DNA of 29,421 bases, from NCBI GenBank assembly GCA_900543805.1, contig UQTE01000026.1:1-29421 (forward strand), given 5' to 3'. A program made the position numbers and the translations under genes. Shown here piece by piece: positions 27,510 to 29,421 of the stretch. The notes beneath the pieces are model-generated. The model had not been told where the DNA came from. It was given only the letters and a program-made list of their open reading frames with translations, and did not search any database. Position 1 is the first letter of the stretch; each line of letters starts with the position of its first letter. Source of the stretch: an uncultured Sutterella sp. (GTDB lineage: Bacteria; Pseudomonadota; Gammaproteobacteria; Burkholderiales; Burkholderiaceae_F).

Positions 27510-28229
27510 TCAGCGTTGTTGGCGCATTGCCTGCGCCGCTTCCTGCTGTCGGGCGATTTCGTTGCAGTATTCGAGTTGTTCCGCGGCTCTTTGCGCGATG
27601 AGGCATGTGAGCTCGTCCGCGTTGTCGGTTTCGTTGTACGAAGCCAGGGCGTCGTAATAACGGACTCGATCTTCCGCATGGCGTATGTTCACGGGCCAAA
27701 AGCCTTCGCGAACCAACATGTAGTTGAGCAACAGTCGCCCCGTCCGCCCGTTCCCGTCGTGGAATGGATGGATCGTTTCGAAAGCCGCATGAAAGTGCGC
27801 GGCCTTCTCGATGGGATGCAACGTCTTGTCGGAGGTGTTGTACCGGTCGACCAACTCTTGAATTCGTTCGGGGATTTCCCAAAACTGGGCAGTCCTGCAG
27901 CGAGTTCCGAGAATTTGTACGTTGTGATTGCGAAACACGCCGCAGAATTCCGGGAGCGCTCCCAACATCACATATTTGTGGAACTCGGAAATCAGACTGA
28001 ACGTCAAGGGAATGCGGTCTTCGACAAAGGGAAAAATGGCGTCGAATCCCGCCCCAAAGCCTTTCGCCGCCAGCACGTCCCGAATCGGCTTCCCGGGAAT
28101 GTGGTCAACGCCCTCCTTCACGACCAACACAGTTTCCCGCAGCGTCAGCATCGAGCCCTCGATGGCGTTGGAGTCATACGTCGTCTCAAGCTTGATTTCG
28201 TCCCGCAGCCTTTGCACGGCGGGGAGCAA
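27510..28229 (-). CDS. Fic family protein, 5' end interrupted by a stop codon
   Basis: 239 residues from a TTG start. The Fic motif HPFHDGNGRTGR (154-165), with the catalytic His, is intact; Fic enzymes usually transfer AMP to protein hydroxyls. The inhibitory motif (S/T)xxxE(G/N) is present ahead of it as SNAIEG (20-25), so this is the class in which the inhibitory helix precedes the core. The reading frame continues upstream with Fic-like sequence (LAKADDTLQTLRSLRP), an in-frame TAG at 28281-28283, then MTFLKED beginning at ATG 28304. The likely ancestral start is therefore cut off by the TAG. The TTG at 28229 has no ribosome binding site. The gene may be a recent pseudogene or depend on reinitiation. 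It is alone, with no visible antitoxin partner. Confidence 0.75.
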   Translation of the reverse strand: MLPAVQRLRDEIKLETTYDSNAIEGSMLTLRETVLVVKEGVDHIPGKPIRDVLAAKGFGAGFDAIFPFVEDRIPLTFSLISEFHKYVMLGALPEFCGVFRNHNVQILGTRCRTAQFWEIPERIQELVDRYNTSDKTLHPIEKAAHFHAAFETIHPFHDGNGRTGRLLLNYMLVREGFWPVNIRHAEDRVRYYDALASYNETDNADELTCLIAQRAAEQLEYCNEIARQQEAAQAMRQQR

Positions 28230-28390
28230 AAGAGGTCTGAGCGACCGGAGCGTCTGCAGCGTGTCGTCGGCCTTGGCGAGCTAATCTTCTTTGAGGAACG
28301 TCATGGTGAAGAGGATGTCGGAACGTTTGTGTCTTCCAGAATAACAGTTGCTCGCGCAGGACCGATACCAACTGCCATTTCGTCTCTAAG

Positions 28391-28545
28391 TACGCAGTTA
28401 CCTGCCACCTGCCTGCTCAAATGCGCAGTTACCTGCCACCTGCCTGCTCGAATACGCAGTTACCTGCCATCTGCCTGCTCAAATACGCAGTTACCTGCCA
28501 CTTGCCTGCTCAAATACGCAGTTACCTGCTACCTACCTGCCATCT
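28391..28545. repeat. Five-copy tandem repeat with a 31-bp period
   Basis: The word GCAGTTACCTG recurs at 28394, 28425, 28456, 28487 and 28518, exactly 31 bases apart. Units 1-4 differ from each other at only a few positions; unit 5 diverges in its second half. Each unit starts TACGCAGTTACCTGCC and ends with CTGCTCAAA. There are no spacers. It lies upstream of the broken Fic gene. At its right end ACCTACC (28531-28537) and GGTAGGT (28550-28556) form a hairpin. The period is not a multiple of three, which argues against a coding repeat. No function is known. The stretch 28305-28390 holds nothing I can identify. Confidence 0.9.
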
Positions 28546-28569
28546 GGCTGGTAGGTAACCAGTACCCAA

Positions 28570-28604
28570 AACGAAGCGGGCACGGTGTCGATCACCATGC
28601 CCGC
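28570..28604 (-). terminator. Intrinsic terminator of sodB
   Basis: GCGGGCACGGTG (28576-28587) pairs with CACCATGCCCGC (28593-28604), with one wobble. On the minus strand the tract TTCGTTTT follows. It lies 43 bases after the sodB stop. Confidence 0.75.
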
Positions 28605-28647
28605 ATGCGGCGAATGCCGGAGCGCTTACGCGCGGCGCGTCCGCCGA

Positions 28648-29235
28648 TTACTTCGCGAAGTTTTCTTCAACGAAGGCCCAGTTGACGAGCTTCTCAAAGA
28701 AGGCCTTGATGAAGACCGGACGGGCGTTGCGGTAGTCGATGTAGTAGGCGTGTTCCCACACGTCGATCGTGAGAAGCGGCTTGAGACCGTGACGGATCGG
28801 CGTGTCGGCGTTCGACGTGTTGAGGATCGAAAGCTTCCCGTCGGCGTCCTTCACAAGCCACGTCCAACCCGAACCGAAGTTGCCGGCGGCGGCGTCGGAG
28901 AAGGCCTTCACGAAGGCTTCGACGGAACCCCAGGTGGCGACGAGCGCGTCCTTCAGGGCGCCCTTGGGTTCACCGCCGCCCTGCGGGGTCATCGAGGACC
29001 AGAAGAAGGTGTGGTTGTATACCTGCGCGGCGTTGTTGAAGAGACCGCCTTCGGCGCCGAGGATGATGTCTTCGAGAGACTTCTCGGCCCAGTCGGTGCC
29101 TTCGACGAGGTTGTTCAGATTGTTGACGTAGGTCTGATGGTGCTTGCCCCAGTGGAATTCGAGCGTTTCGCGCGAGATGGCGGGCGCGAGGGCGTCGATT
29201 GCGTAGGGAAGTTCAGGGAGCGTAAAGCGGGCCAT
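28648..29235 (-). CDS. sodB: Superoxide dismutase, iron type
   Basis: A 195-residue Fe/Mn-family superoxide dismutase that turns superoxide into oxygen and hydrogen peroxide in the cytosol. Metal ligands are H28, H75, D158 and H162 (in DVWEHAYYIDYRN). Q71 in AAQVYNH and the segment AAAGNFGSGWTWLV (116-129) are typical of the iron-specific group. The start is ATG 29235, with GAGGAG 8-9 bases upstream; an in-frame ATG at 29304 would read through the promoter region. It appears to be a single-gene unit with its own promoter and terminator. Confidence 0.95.
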   Translation of the reverse strand: MARFTLPELPYAIDALAPAISRETLEFHWGKHHQTYVNNLNNLVEGTDWAEKSLEDIILGAEGGLFNNAAQVYNHTFFWSSMTPQGGGEPKGALKDALVATWGSVEAFVKAFSDAAAGNFGSGWTWLVKDADGKLSILNTSNADTPIRHGLKPLLTIDVWEHAYYIDYRNARPVFIKAFFEKLVNWAFVEENFAK

Positions 29236-29270
29236 GTTGGATCTCCTCGTGGAATTTGTTTGGTAAGAGG

Positions 29271-29313
29271 AGTATATCGAAACGAAACCGTCGATAAGTT
29301 TCACTCTTCGATA
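29271..29313 (-). promoter_or_regulatory. sodB promoter region with nested inverted repeats
   Basis: A minus-strand -10 TATACT lies at 29271-29276, about 36 bases before the sodB ATG; the -35 is not clear. Over and upstream of it are nested inverted repeats: outer TATCGA (29275-29280) / TCGATA (29308-29313) and inner GAAAC (29284-29288) / GTTTC (29298-29302). This could be an operator for a redox- or iron-responsive regulator, but no known consensus is evident. Confidence 0.4.
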
Positions 29314-29374
29314 TTTCTGAGGAAATCACTCGGGAATTTGTAAGCAAACGTCAGCCGTCCGTTTTTCCCAAACT

Positions 29375-29408
29375 CCCGGTTAGCTGATTCATAAATGAGC
29401 TGACCGGG
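29375..29408. other. Hairpin near the right edge of the window
   Basis: CCCGGT (29375-29380) pairs with ACCGGG (29403-29408), and AGCT (29382-29385) with AGCT (29398-29401), separated by a T/G pair. It may be a terminator for a gene beyond the window. No gene is visible between 29236 and the end. Confidence 0.4.
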
Positions 29409-29421
29409 GTCAATCTTCCTG

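Noticed and set aside
28391..28545. CRISPR array
   Set aside because: The 31-bp units follow one another with no unique spacers, and there are no cas genes nearby. It is a plain tandem repeat.
27495..28685. A 396-residue plus-strand frame spanning the antisense of Fic and the 31-bp repeats
   Set aside because: Most of it mirrors the Fic gene, and the repeat period is not a multiple of three. No domain is visible.
29374..29421. End of an insertion sequence at the right edge
   Set aside because: Only one hairpin is seen. There is no transposase, target duplication or second inverted repeat in view.

Overview
The window is a GC-rich, gene-dense stretch of a bacterial chromosome. The run scpB - rluB - rimP - nusA - infB - rbfA - truB - typA, the block lpxK - Trm112-like - kdsB - adk, and rarA - serS are arrangements I associate with Betaproteobacteria of the order Burkholderiales. 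The exported redox proteins and a short-type IlvD would suit an anaerobic or microaerobic host-associated member, perhaps Sutterellaceae. That family-level placement is inference. kdsB and lpxK show a Gram-negative outer membrane with lipid A and Kdo.

Layout. 1-54: the 3' end of a tRNA-like gene and its terminator. 128-3126: rarA, serS and a tRNA-Ser(CGA) gene with its own near-consensus promoter. 3211-5600 (minus): a three-gene operon encoding a Tat-type exported flavodoxin-like protein with a CxxCxxC motif, a histidine-bearing membrane protein of DUF4405 type and a Tat-type DUF362 protein. 5769-7716: scpB-rluB. 7785-16860: the rimP-nusA-infB translation operon with rbfA, truB, typA and a SEC-C protein. 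16937-18995: dusA and an exported alpha/beta hydrolase. 19064-23813 (minus): a small FMN-binding protein, an uncharacterised lipoprotein, adk, and the overlapping kdsB/Trm112-like/lpxK operon. 23814-24650: the longest gene-free gap, AT-richer than its surroundings. 24651-27389: a BASS-family transporter and ilvD. 27510-28545 (minus): a Fic protein whose 5' end carries an in-frame TAG, then a 31-bp tandem repeat. 28648-29235 (minus): sodB.

How they work together. Most of the window is housekeeping: tRNA charging, ribosome assembly and translation initiation, rRNA and tRNA modification, lipid A/Kdo synthesis and nucleotide balance. The less ordinary signals are mainly outside genes. They are a same-orientation cluster of DnaA-box-like 9-mers in the 23.9-24.3 kb gap (origin candidate, no dnaA nearby), a three-way-junction RNA candidate ending at the infB ribosome binding site, and a long structured leader with two tandem terminators before rimP-nusA. 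The most notable protein-level item is the exported flavin/membrane/DUF362 operon. All identifications come from reading the sequence; no database search was run.
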